A stretch of DNA of 7,526 nucleotides, taken from the NCBI GenBank assembly GCA_017472105.1, contig JAFUQY010000190.1, positions 1-7,526 of the forward strand, given 5' to 3'. Both the position numbers and the translations under genes were made by a program. The stretch is from Clostridia bacterium (GTDB taxonomy: Bacteria > Bacillota_A > Clostridia > Oscillospirales > CAG-272). Positions within the stretch are counted from its first letter, which is position 1, and every line of letters starts with the position of its first letter. Under the pieces are notes generated by a model. The model saw only the letters and a list, made by a program, of their open reading frames with translations. It ran no database searches and was not told the DNA's origin. Shown here piece after piece: positions 1 to 5,501 of the stretch.

Positions 1-40
1 TCCGAAGAAAATGCAAATTATTCGTGAACGCCGCGCATAC

Positions 41-69
41 TTGACAAACACCGCAATCTGTGATATGAT
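41..69 (+). promoter_or_regulatory. SigA promoter of the zinc-ribbon operon
   Basis: TTGACA at 41-46 is a perfect -35 box. A 17-bp spacer separates it from TATGAT at 64-69 (5 of 6 matches to the -10 consensus). TGA at 61-63 directly before the -10 fits an extended -10 (TGn). Transcription should begin near 76, leaving a leader of about 34 nt before the start codon at 110. No operator-like repeat is evident. Bases 1-40 show no recognisable gene or terminator. Confidence 0.88.
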
Positions 70-109
70 ACAGACAAAGATTTTACCCAATCCGAAAGGA
101 GGACGGCAT

Positions 110-757
110 ATGAAACTCTGCCCGAAATGCGGCGCGCATCAGTCGGACGACCGGAACAACTGCATCGACTGCGGCACCATGCTCGGCAAGCCTCTGACCG
201 AAGCGGAGGAACGCGCAGTCAACGAGGAAATTTCGGACACCCTCCACGGCATGAGCGAGCGCACACAGGAGTTTTACGTCTCACCGGCTGACCGCGTGAT
301 CGGAATTCTCTGCATCGTGCTTTCCGTGATGATGGTGATTCTTCTGAACGTGTACAGTGTGCAGAAAACCGCACTGGAAGAACAGCTTCCCGAAAACTTC
401 ATCGGCTCCATCGACGGCGGCTCCATCAACGGCGAACGCATCATCATTACAGGGGACGGCACGGGGATTCTCTCCGACGCCTACGCCAGCGACGCTCTTG
501 ACAACATGGAACACATGGACCGTGCCATGACGTACTGCCTGATCGCACTGGTCTGCCTGATTTTTTCCGCCCTGCTCTTCCTCGTTCCGAAGGTGATGTG
601 GTTCCTCGACACGCTCCGCTACCGGCTGTGGTTCGACGGCAATCCGTCTCCGTCCGATTACTACCTCATCACGACAAAAATCCTCAAATACGCCGTGTTC
701 GCCGTCGGTGTGCTCTGTGCCGCAGGTGCGATGACGTATCTGACCGTGATTCTGTAA
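110..757 (+). CDS. Zinc-ribbon protein with three membrane segments, unknown function
   Basis: The predicted protein has 215 residues. It opens with a zinc ribbon: CPKCG (4-8) and CIDCG (18-22) give four ligands, C4, C7, C18 and C21. A charged cytosolic linker (about 28-58) follows, then three likely membrane helices at about 62-84, 139-160 and 190-213. The segment between helices 1 and 2 (85-138) is acidic and rich in Gly and Asp, and probably lies outside the cell. The start at 110 is chosen because AAAGGAGG lies at 95-102 with 7-nt spacing and the zinc ribbon begins there. An in-frame ATG at 11 lies upstream of the promoter and is unlikely. The next gene begins 14 nt after the stop, with its ribosome site overlapping this stop, so the two are probably translationally coupled. 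Membrane proteins with N-terminal zinc ribbons are common in Bacillota and mostly uncharacterised; I do not recognise the family. Coding status is confident, function unknown. Confidence 0.88.
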   Translation: MKLCPKCGAHQSDDRNNCIDCGTMLGKPLTEAEERAVNEEISDTLHGMSERTQEFYVSPADRVIGILCIVLSVMMVILLNVYSVQKTALEEQLPENFIGSIDGGSINGERIIITGDGTGILSDAYASDALDNMEHMDRAMTYCLIALVCLIFSALLFLVPKVMWFLDTLRYRLWFDGNPSPSDYYLITTKILKYAVFAVGVLCAAGAMTYLTVIL

Positions 758-771
758 AGGAGGCAGCCCTC

Positions 772-1278
772 ATGAAACGCACTTTTCTGAACATCGGGAA
801 AGCCGGTCTGGGCATCCTGCTCGCGGGACTTGTTTTCCTTGGGATTCTGTACATCAACAACGACATCGGCACCCGCCGTTCCGCACTGGAATCGGACATC
901 CGCTCGTCGCATAAAATCAGCGATGATTGGGCACTTACCGGCGACATCACCGACTCCATGGCGGCGTTCATTGCCTACCCCGAGGACGGGAGCGACCACA
1001 CATACTCCATTTACATCAACCGTCCCGGGCTCTCGTTCGGGTACTTCTTCCGGCAGGGCGGCGATCTTCATCCGACCGAATCGGGCATCACGAAGTACAC
1101 CTTCGAAGGATGCCCCGACCGCGCGTATATTTCCATGAACGAGCGGAAAATCGAGCGGATCGAGGTCGACGACGGCAATACCGTCCGCGTGATCGAGGTT
1201 GACCCGGAGAAGCCTTTCGCGATTGTTCTGCCCATCAATGCGGGAAACGTCACGTTCTTCGACCGGGAAACGCCGTAA
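772..1278 (+). CDS. Single-pass membrane protein, unknown family
   Basis: The predicted protein has 168 residues. A basic N-terminus (KR at 2-3, K10) precedes one hydrophobic helix at about 11-28. Because there is no clear signal-peptidase site, it reads as an anchor rather than a cleaved signal. The rest is a soluble, mainly polar domain, presumably outside the cell; a beta-rich fold is suggested by alternating patterns such as TYSIYINRPGLSFGYFF and the hydrophobic stretch FAIVLPINAGNVTFF near the end. Only one cysteine is present in that domain (in the FEGCPD segment). The start at 772 follows AAAGGAGG at 756-763 with 8-nt spacing, and this site overlaps the stop codon of the upstream zinc-ribbon gene. 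An upstream in-frame ATG inside that gene has no such support. The two genes very probably form one operon and may act together at the membrane. I do not recognise the family. Confidence 0.87.
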   Translation: MKRTFLNIGKAGLGILLAGLVFLGILYINNDIGTRRSALESDIRSSHKISDDWALTGDITDSMAAFIAYPEDGSDHTYSIYINRPGLSFGYFFRQGGDLHPTESGITKYTFEGCPDRAYISMNERKIERIEVDDGNTVRVIEVDPEKPFAIVLPINAGNVTFFDRETP

Positions 1279-1303
1279 ACAGCCGCAAACGGCGCCTGAA
1301 CTG

Positions 1304-1332
1304 TTGACAGTCCGCGAAACTTGTGGTAGAAT
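1304..1332 (+). promoter_or_regulatory. SigA promoter of the 46-codon gene
   Basis: TTGACA at 1304-1309 is a perfect -35 box. A 17-bp spacer precedes TAGAAT at 1327-1332 (5 of 6 to the -10 consensus), and TGG at 1324-1326 gives an extended -10. The expected start of transcription is near 1339. The promoter begins 25 bp after the stop of the preceding gene, so the small gene can be transcribed independently of the zinc-ribbon operon. Confidence 0.87.
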
Positions 1333-1333
1333 A

Positions 1334-1348
1334 TTCATACGATATGAA
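1334..1348. repeat. Inverted repeat at the predicted transcription start (possible operator)
   Basis: TTCATA (1334-1339) and TATGAA (1343-1348) form a perfect inverted repeat with 6-bp arms around a 3-bp centre (CGA). It begins one base after the -10 box and spans the predicted start of transcription, a classic place for a repressor site. With arms of only 6 bp, chance occurrence is possible. No regulator gene is visible nearby. Confidence 0.4.
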
Positions 1349-1368
1349 ACCGGAACGAGGCTGAAACC

Positions 1369-1509
1369 ATGAATCCTATGCTTCCCATTCTGCTCACCGC
1401 ACTTCGAGAGGCGCAGACTGCACCGCAGACTTTCGACATCGCCGTCATCATCGTGATTCTGGTGATCTGCACCGGCGTCCTGACCCTGTTCGCGAAGTAT
1501 AAAAAGTAA
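1369..1509 (+). CDS. Small membrane protein, 46 residues
   Basis: The frame encodes 46 residues. A short N-terminal segment (MNPMLPILLTALREAQTAPQ) is followed by one strongly hydrophobic helix at about 23-42 and a basic end, KYKK. By the positive-inside rule the C-terminus should be in the cytosol. The start at 1369 has a modest ribosome site (GAGG at 1357-1360, 8-nt spacing). An ATG at 1344 runs into a stop within seven codons. Coding status is supported by the near-consensus promoter upstream and the strong terminator 14 nt after the stop, which together make a one-gene transcription unit. The layout and basic tail recall small membrane proteins in general, including some type I toxins, but I see no antisense RNA promoter and no family match. 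It could also be a small accessory subunit of a membrane complex. Confidence 0.72.
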   Translation: MNPMLPILLTALREAQTAPQTFDIAVIIVILVICTGVLTLFAKYKK

Positions 1510-1522
1510 TCCCACACAAAAT

Positions 1523-1563
1523 CCCCGATGTACCGGTCTGATCCGATGCATCGGGGTATTTTT
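1523..1563. terminator. Intrinsic terminator between convergent genes, probably two-way
   Basis: CCCCGATG (1523-1530) pairs with CATCGGGG (1549-1556), an 8-bp stem. Inner pairs include TA with TG next to the stem, and CGG with CCG around a 6-nt loop. On the plus strand TATTTTTC follows, giving a good U tract for ending the 46-codon gene. On the minus strand ATTTTG follows the hairpin, a weaker tract that could end the radical SAM gene, whose stop lies only a few bases away. Confidence 0.85.
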
Positions 1564-1566
1564 CGT

Positions 1567-2574
1567 TTATCCGATTTCACTGTACCGGCATCCCTGGTAT
1601 GTACCGCGGCGGAAGAGCTCCTTGTCAATCTCGTTTGCCACTTCCGTCTTGCGTCTGCTCCACTGCGGGGCAAGCAGATCTTCCGCAATCCCGTCCCCGG
1701 TAACCCGTCCGATCACGGTGTCCTCCGGCAGAAGCTCGAGCTGATCGCAGGTGATTTTCACGTAATCCTCCCGCGTCATGGGGATGTATTCTCCGCTCTC
1801 GTACATGGCGGCAAGCGGTGTCTCCGTCAGCACGTGCATGAGGTGAATCTTCACCATATCCGGTGCAAGTTCAGCCACATCCCGTGCGGTTTTCAGCATG
1901 GTTTCCGCCGTCTCGCCGGGCAGTCCGTTGATGAGATGCACGCCGACCATGAGCCGCCGGAATTCGAGCCCCGTCGCGGGATCCTTCGTGCTCAGCGCTT
2001 TGTTCACATTTTCCGATGCGCGCACAAGGCGGCTGTATCCGTCGACGAACTCCGCGTATGTGTGACAGCGGTTGATGCGCGCGGCGGATGCATCGTCCGT
2101 GGTCTGAAGCCCGAGCTCCACGGTCACGGGAATTTCCTCAGCAAGCGAAACGAGCGCATCCACGGCGGCAGGGCTCAGGCAGTCCGCACGGGTTGCGACA
2201 TCCACCGATACGGCTCCGTCAAACTTTGCGGCACAGCGGTACAGCTTCTCGAGCTCCGCGATATCGCCGTAGGTGTTCGTGTTCGACTGAAAATACGGGA
2301 TGAACCCGACCGGCTTCCACTTGCGGCACGCGATCTCCATACCGTGAGCGTACTGCGCCTCAATCGTCTCTCCGACAGCGGACCGGCTTCCGGATTTGCA
2401 GTAGATGCATCCGCCGTGTCCCCGCGTTCCGTCGAGATTCGGGCAGGTACAGCCGATGTCCAGCGTCACTTTCGCAACCTTCCCGCCGAACCGCTGCTTG
2501 AGGTACCAGTCGTAGGTCATGTACCGCTTGTTGGAGTCGGAATAGCGATAGGGATTGGTGTCTTTCTGTGCCAT
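1567..2574 (-). CDS. Radical SAM protein, TIGR01212 family (YhcC/YtqA type)
   Basis: The protein has 335 residues. The iron-sulfur site lies in GCTCPNLDGTRGHGGCIYC (41-59): C44, C56 and C59 are the likely ligands of the 4Fe-4S cluster that cleaves S-adenosylmethionine, with C42 an extra cysteine. Family hallmarks follow in order: YFQSNTNTY (94-102), VELGLQT (152-158), RINR-HTY (166-173), VHLINGLPGE (212-221), KIHLMHVL (242-249) and a C-terminal segment ending near QGCRY (327-331). The family's substrate is not firmly established to my knowledge. There appears to be an insertion of roughly 18 residues (about 188-207) before VHLINGLPGE compared with the usual pattern. The start codon lies one base after the rnr stop, with GGGAAGG at 2580-2586 inside the end of rnr as ribosome site, so the gene is almost certainly cotranscribed and coupled with rnr. 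It ends at a terminator shared with the convergent small gene. Confidence 0.92.
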   Translation of the reverse strand: MAQKDTNPYRYSDSNKRYMTYDWYLKQRFGGKVAKVTLDIGCTCPNLDGTRGHGGCIYCKSGSRSAVGETIEAQYAHGMEIACRKWKPVGFIPYFQSNTNTYGDIAELEKLYRCAAKFDGAVSVDVATRADCLSPAAVDALVSLAEEIPVTVELGLQTTDDASAARINRCHTYAEFVDGYSRLVRASENVNKALSTKDPATGLEFRRLMVGVHLINGLPGETAETMLKTARDVAELAPDMVKIHLMHVLTETPLAAMYESGEYIPMTREDYVKITCDQLELLPEDTVIGRVTGDGIAEDLLAPQWSRRKTEVANEIDKELFRRGTYQGCRYSEIG

Positions 2575-2575
2575 G

Positions 2576-4813
2576 TCAACCTTCCCACGTATATTTTTCG
2601 GATTTCACGCCGTCCTCGCGGTAGGGCTCGAAGGTGATCTTCCCGGTTGCGACATCCACATCGGTGAGGGTCACATCAAGCTGCGTGCCGAGCGTGAAGA
2701 CCTTGTCCCCGCAGGTGAGGGTCATGAAATCCTCGTTGATTCTCGAATTCGGGAAGAACGCCGCCGGAACGAAGCCTTCCACGAGATTCTCGCACTGCAC
2801 GAACATCCCGGAGCGGATCACGGAGCAAACGGTGACGCGGAACTGCTGTCCGATCTTGTCCGCCATGTAGAGCGCCATGTAGAGATCCTCGATTTCGCGC
2901 TCCGCGGACTGTGCCCGGATTTCGCATTCCGTCGACGATTCCCCGCGGGAGGCAGCCACATTGACGAAATTCTGCACGCAGTCAGGTGTCACCGGCGACT
3001 CTGCGTTCAGCTCAGTGAGACCCGTTTTCGCGAGAACTGCCGTGATTACGGAGTGCACGAACAGGTCGGGATAGCGTCGGATGGGTGAAGTGAAGTGGCA
3101 GTACGTTTCCGCACCGAGCCCGAAATGCGGCTTGCACACGGATTCATACCGCGCCTTCATCATCGAACGCAGCATCACGGAGGACACCATGGACGAGATG
3201 CCCTTCTGCTCGCTTTCCTCAAGAATCTGCATCAGCTTCATCGCGAGGTCGTATTCGCTCACATCAGCCATATCGCCGTCCGCCTGCAAAATTCCGTGCG
3301 TGTTCAGCTTGAGATTGTGGACGAAAATCGCGAAGGACTTCATTTTGTCCTTGTCAGGCTTCTCGTGCGTCCGGTACAGGCACGGCAGAGAGCGGGATTT
3401 GAACACCTCCGCAACGCCCATGTTCGCCTGAAGCATGAACTGCTCGATGAGCTTTTCGCCGTCGCCGCGTTCCCGTCTGACAACATCCACGGGATGACCG
3501 GCTTCATCGAGGAGAATGACCGCTTCGGTGTCTTCCAGCTCGAGAACGCCGCGGCTCAGGCTGTTTTTCGCGAGAATTTCGTACAGCTCGTGCATGTTGT
3601 CAAGCATTTCACGCACGGGCGCGTATTTTTCCGCAAATTCGGATCCGTCGCCCTTTTCAAAAATATCGTTGACTTCATCGTACACGCCGCGGATCGTTGA
3701 GCGGATGATGGACTTGAACACCCGCGTCGAGAGCCGTTTTCCCTGCGCATCCATTGTGATTTCCGCCGAGAGCGCGTATTTGTCCGTTCCGGCGTTCAGG
3801 GAGCATGCGTCGTTCGAGAGCGATTCCGGGAGCATCGGCACAACCTTGTCGGTGAAGTACACGCTCGTTCCGCGGAGCACGGCTTCTTCATGGGTCGCGC
3901 TTCCCTGCGTTACGTAGTGGGACACGTCCGCGATATGCACGCCGAGCACCCAGCCGCTCTCCGTCTTTTTCAGGGAAATCGCGTCGTCAAGGTCCTTTGC
4001 ACCCGCGCCGTCGACGGTGAAGATGATTTCATTCCGCAAGTCATGCCGTCCCTCGGCGGTAATCTCCTGCTTTGACGCTTCGTCCGCGTGGAGCAGAACG
4101 GATTCGGGGAACTCGGTGCGGATCCCGGAGGAATGCAGAACCGCCGCATAGTTGGCGTCGCGCGTCAGACTGTCGCCGAAAACGGTAGAAATTCTGCCCT
4201 CGGTGTCAAAATAGGGCATGTCGTGAGGTCCGCGCACGGTAATCGAACGGGTTCTGGTGAAATACGGCTCGCCCGACGGTACAACTTCGACCTTGTAGCC
4301 GTCCTTGGCACCGCTGTTTTCGACATCCTTCATCGGGATGTACACGATCACGCCGAACCGCTTGGCATCGGGAGTGAAATACGCGTATCCCTGCTGTACA
4401 TGGAGCGTACCGACGATGGAATCGCACAGGTGTTCCACGGACGTAACCTCGCCCTCAGATTTGGTGACGCCGCGGTCCTGCCGGAAGGATGCCTCCACGG
4501 TCACTCTGTCCCCGGTCATCGCACCCATCGTTTTGCGCGGCGCAATGAAGATATCGTCAATCCCCATAGCGGCGAGCTGATCTCTGAACTCCGGATCGGG
4601 CATGCAGAAGCCGAAGCCCTTGCCGCTGTAAGAAAACGTCCCGGTGATGACCATGTCGTCGGACGCATAGAAAGTCGAATACCGCGGTGCGGCGGATCGG
4701 TGTGCGGCATTTCCTTTTTCGGATCTGTTCGAATTTTTCGCGGACGCTTTGTATCCGCCCATTGCTTTTTTGATGGCTTTTTCTCTTTTTACTTTACTTT
4801 TTCTTCCTGCCAT
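2576..4813 (-). CDS. rnr: Ribonuclease R (3'-5' exoribonuclease)
   Basis: RNase R degrades RNA processively from the 3' end, including structured RNA, in the cytosol; it acts in rRNA and mRNA turnover and, in many bacteria, with SmpB-tmRNA. The protein has 745 residues. Residues 1-39 are rich in Lys and Arg (13 basic residues). Cold-shock-type OB domains cover about 55-115 (GKGFGF at 64-69) and 130-200. The RNB catalytic domain spans about 255-590, with the metal-binding aspartates D268, D274, D276 and D277 in VDGAGAKDLDDA; their 6-2-1 spacing matches that of characterised RNase R. Further conserved RNB segments are EKLIEQFMLQAN (453-464) and HFTSPIRRYPDL (573-584). An S1 domain occupies about 655-735. 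The protein is slightly shorter than E. coli RNase R (about 813) and lacks its long basic C-terminal tail. The start at 4813 is preferred over an in-frame TTG at 4849 because AGAAGGA lies at 4821-4827, 7 nt upstream. It is followed by the radical SAM gene after one base. Confidence 0.97.
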   Translation of the reverse strand: MAGRKSKVKREKAIKKAMGGYKASAKNSNRSEKGNAAHRSAAPRYSTFYASDDMVITGTFSYSGKGFGFCMPDPEFRDQLAAMGIDDIFIAPRKTMGAMTGDRVTVEASFRQDRGVTKSEGEVTSVEHLCDSIVGTLHVQQGYAYFTPDAKRFGVIVYIPMKDVENSGAKDGYKVEVVPSGEPYFTRTRSITVRGPHDMPYFDTEGRISTVFGDSLTRDANYAAVLHSSGIRTEFPESVLLHADEASKQEITAEGRHDLRNEIIFTVDGAGAKDLDDAISLKKTESGWVLGVHIADVSHYVTQGSATHEEAVLRGTSVYFTDKVVPMLPESLSNDACSLNAGTDKYALSAEITMDAQGKRLSTRVFKSIIRSTIRGVYDEVNDIFEKGDGSEFAEKYAPVREMLDNMHELYEILAKNSLSRGVLELEDTEAVILLDEAGHPVDVVRRERGDGEKLIEQFMLQANMGVAEVFKSRSLPCLYRTHEKPDKDKMKSFAIFVHNLKLNTHGILQADGDMADVSEYDLAMKLMQILEESEQKGISSMVSSVMLRSMMKARYESVCKPHFGLGAETYCHFTSPIRRYPDLFVHSVITAVLAKTGLTELNAESPVTPDCVQNFVNVAASRGESSTECEIRAQSAEREIEDLYMALYMADKIGQQFRVTVCSVIRSGMFVQCENLVEGFVPAAFFPNSRINEDFMTLTCGDKVFTLGTQLDVTLTDVDVATGKITFEPYREDGVKSEKYTWEG

Positions 4814-4968
4814 AGATATTTCCTTCTGTATTTGAAGTGATGCTGACAAAACGTTTGTGTGTCATGAAGCGGGACGTCGAGGGCGCCGTTCCCTACGGTA
4901 AAACCGGAATTTTTGATTCATCAGACATCACGATTGCGTGCCAATTCTATTTTACCCACAATCCATAC
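4814..4968 (-). other. Leader region of rnr with a possible -10 box
   Basis: This 155-base stretch separates the secG terminator from rnr. On the minus strand it contains TGTGGGTAAAAT, with TAAAAT at 4949-4954 as a plausible -10 box. No good -35 box is found 16-18 bp upstream, where the sequence belongs to the terminator stem. If used, it would give rnr a leader of roughly 130 nt. That leader could fold locally, for example around 4879-4901, where AGGG can pair with CCCT. Whether rnr has its own promoter here or depends on readthrough from secG cannot be settled by eye. I recognise no riboswitch or RNA gene. Confidence 0.35.
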
Positions 4969-4997
4969 AAAAAAGCGGAACTTCAAAAAAGCCCCGC
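4969..4997 (-). terminator. Intrinsic terminator after secG
   Basis: On the minus strand GCGGGGCTT (4997-4989) pairs with AAGTTCCGC (4983-4975) over 9 positions, two of them G-U, around a TTTTG loop. Six T residues follow immediately (4974-4969). It lies 30 bases after the secG stop and should uncouple secG from rnr at least partly. Confidence 0.88.
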
Positions 4998-5027
4998 CTG
5001 TTTTGCATGTTTGGTATGTCGTGCCGA

Positions 5028-5393
5028 TTATTCAGCAGCAGCTTCGGTTTCTTCAGCTGCATCTGCGCCGCCTTCAACCATATCGCCGGTTTCAGCAGTG
5101 TCAACAACGTCGATAACAGAAGGATCTGCATTAACAACATTGTCGGTACCCAGATCGATATCCTGAATGAGATAGGAGATGAGTACGAGAACAACGAAAA
5201 CAACGGCAACGATAGTGGTAGCCTTGGAGAGTTTCTTGTCGATGGTAGAGCCCTTGGTCTTACCGAAGAAAGTTTCCGCACCGCCAGCGATTGCACCGGA
5301 CAGTTTGTTGTTTGCCTTACCGGACTGCATGAGAACTGCGCCTACGAGGAACACTGCGGCAACGATGAGAATAATACCGATTGCGATTTGCAT
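5028..5393 (-). CDS. secG: Protein translocase subunit SecG with an acidic C-terminal tail
   Basis: SecG is a small accessory subunit of the SecYEG channel in the cytoplasmic membrane and assists SecA-driven export. The protein has 121 residues. Membrane helix 1 is at about 3-22 and helix 2 at about 59-76. The loop between them holds the conserved pattern LMQSGKANNKLSGAIAGGAE (21-40) and TFFGKTKGS, and its many lysines fit a cytosolic position. Typical Bacillota SecG stops near residue 75-80. Here residues 78-121 add a tail with 14 Asp/Glu and no Lys or Arg, which should face outside if topology is standard. The start at 5393 has GGAGG at 5400-5404 with 6-nt spacing; the upstream in-frame extension overlaps the promoter. 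Codon use differs from neighbours (13 of 16 valines are GTT), as expected for high expression. It has its own promoter and terminator; rnr follows downstream, a common arrangement in Bacillota. Confidence 0.95.
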   Translation of the reverse strand: MQIAIGIILIVAAVFLVGAVLMQSGKANNKLSGAIAGGAETFFGKTKGSTIDKKLSKATTIVAVVFVVLVLISYLIQDIDLGTDNVVNADPSVIDVVDTAETGDMVEGGADAAEETEAAAE

Positions 5394-5436
5394 GGTCAGC
5401 CTCCGTGATAGCGTATGTTTTAGAATTAGCCTATCT

Positions 5437-5465
5437 ATTTTACCACAAGTGCAATGGAAAAGCAA
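5437..5465 (-). promoter_or_regulatory. SigA promoter of secG
   Basis: On the minus strand TAAAAT (5442-5437) is a good -10 box preceded by TGG, an extended -10. TTGCTT (5465-5460) is a weak -35 box at 17-bp spacing. The region directly upstream (5466-5500) is almost pure A/T with runs of A and T, resembling an UP element that could compensate for the -35. The predicted leader is about 35 nt and carries the GGAGG site. The lipoprotein gene upstream ends at 5502, and I see no GC-rich terminator between it and this promoter. Confidence 0.75.
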
Positions 5466-5501
5466 TAGGAAATTTGAAAAACAAATAATTTTTTTGCTCT
5501 T

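Noticed and set aside
11..109. N-terminal extension of the zinc-ribbon gene from ATG 11
   Set aside because: It lies across the promoter at 41-69, and the strong ribosome site at 95-102 marks ATG 110.
1271..1294. Hairpin CGCCGT/ACGGCG after the second gene as a terminator
   Set aside because: The stem has a 12-nt loop and is not followed by a T run, so intrinsic termination is not supported.
1490..1530. Antisense promoter against the 46-codon gene (TATACT on the minus strand)
   Set aside because: No -35 box occurs at 16-18 bp, so an antisense RNA and hence a type I toxin-antitoxin reading is unsupported.
661..1551. Minus-strand frame of 296 codons under the left operon
   Set aside because: It overlaps two well-supported plus-strand genes with good ribosome sites and promoter, and crosses the terminator and promoter of the small gene.
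1528..2637. Long plus-strand frame (369 codons) opposite the radical SAM gene
   Set aside because: It is antisense to a gene with clear family motifs, has no ribosome site, and its product is a low-complexity His/Arg-rich sequence typical of a shadow frame.
4088..4840. Plus-strand frame of 250 codons opposite rnr
   Set aside because: It is antisense to the conserved OB and RNB domains of RNase R and has no independent support.
4814..4849. TTG start 12 codons upstream for rnr
   Set aside because: The ATG at 4813 has AGAAGGA at the right distance; the TTG has no comparable site.
4862..4921. 19-residue basic leader peptide on the minus strand (MNQKFRFYRRERRPRRPAS)
   Set aside because: There is no ribosome site upstream of the ATG, and a frame this short is easily due to chance.
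4932..4948. Sigma-54-like TTGGCAC in the rnr leader
   Set aside because: The matching -12 TTGC element is missing at the required spacing.
5466..5501. A/T-rich stretch after the lipoprotein gene as its terminator
   Set aside because: Only imperfect A-T pairing with bulges is possible; there is no stable GC stem. It fits better as the upstream element of the secG promoter.
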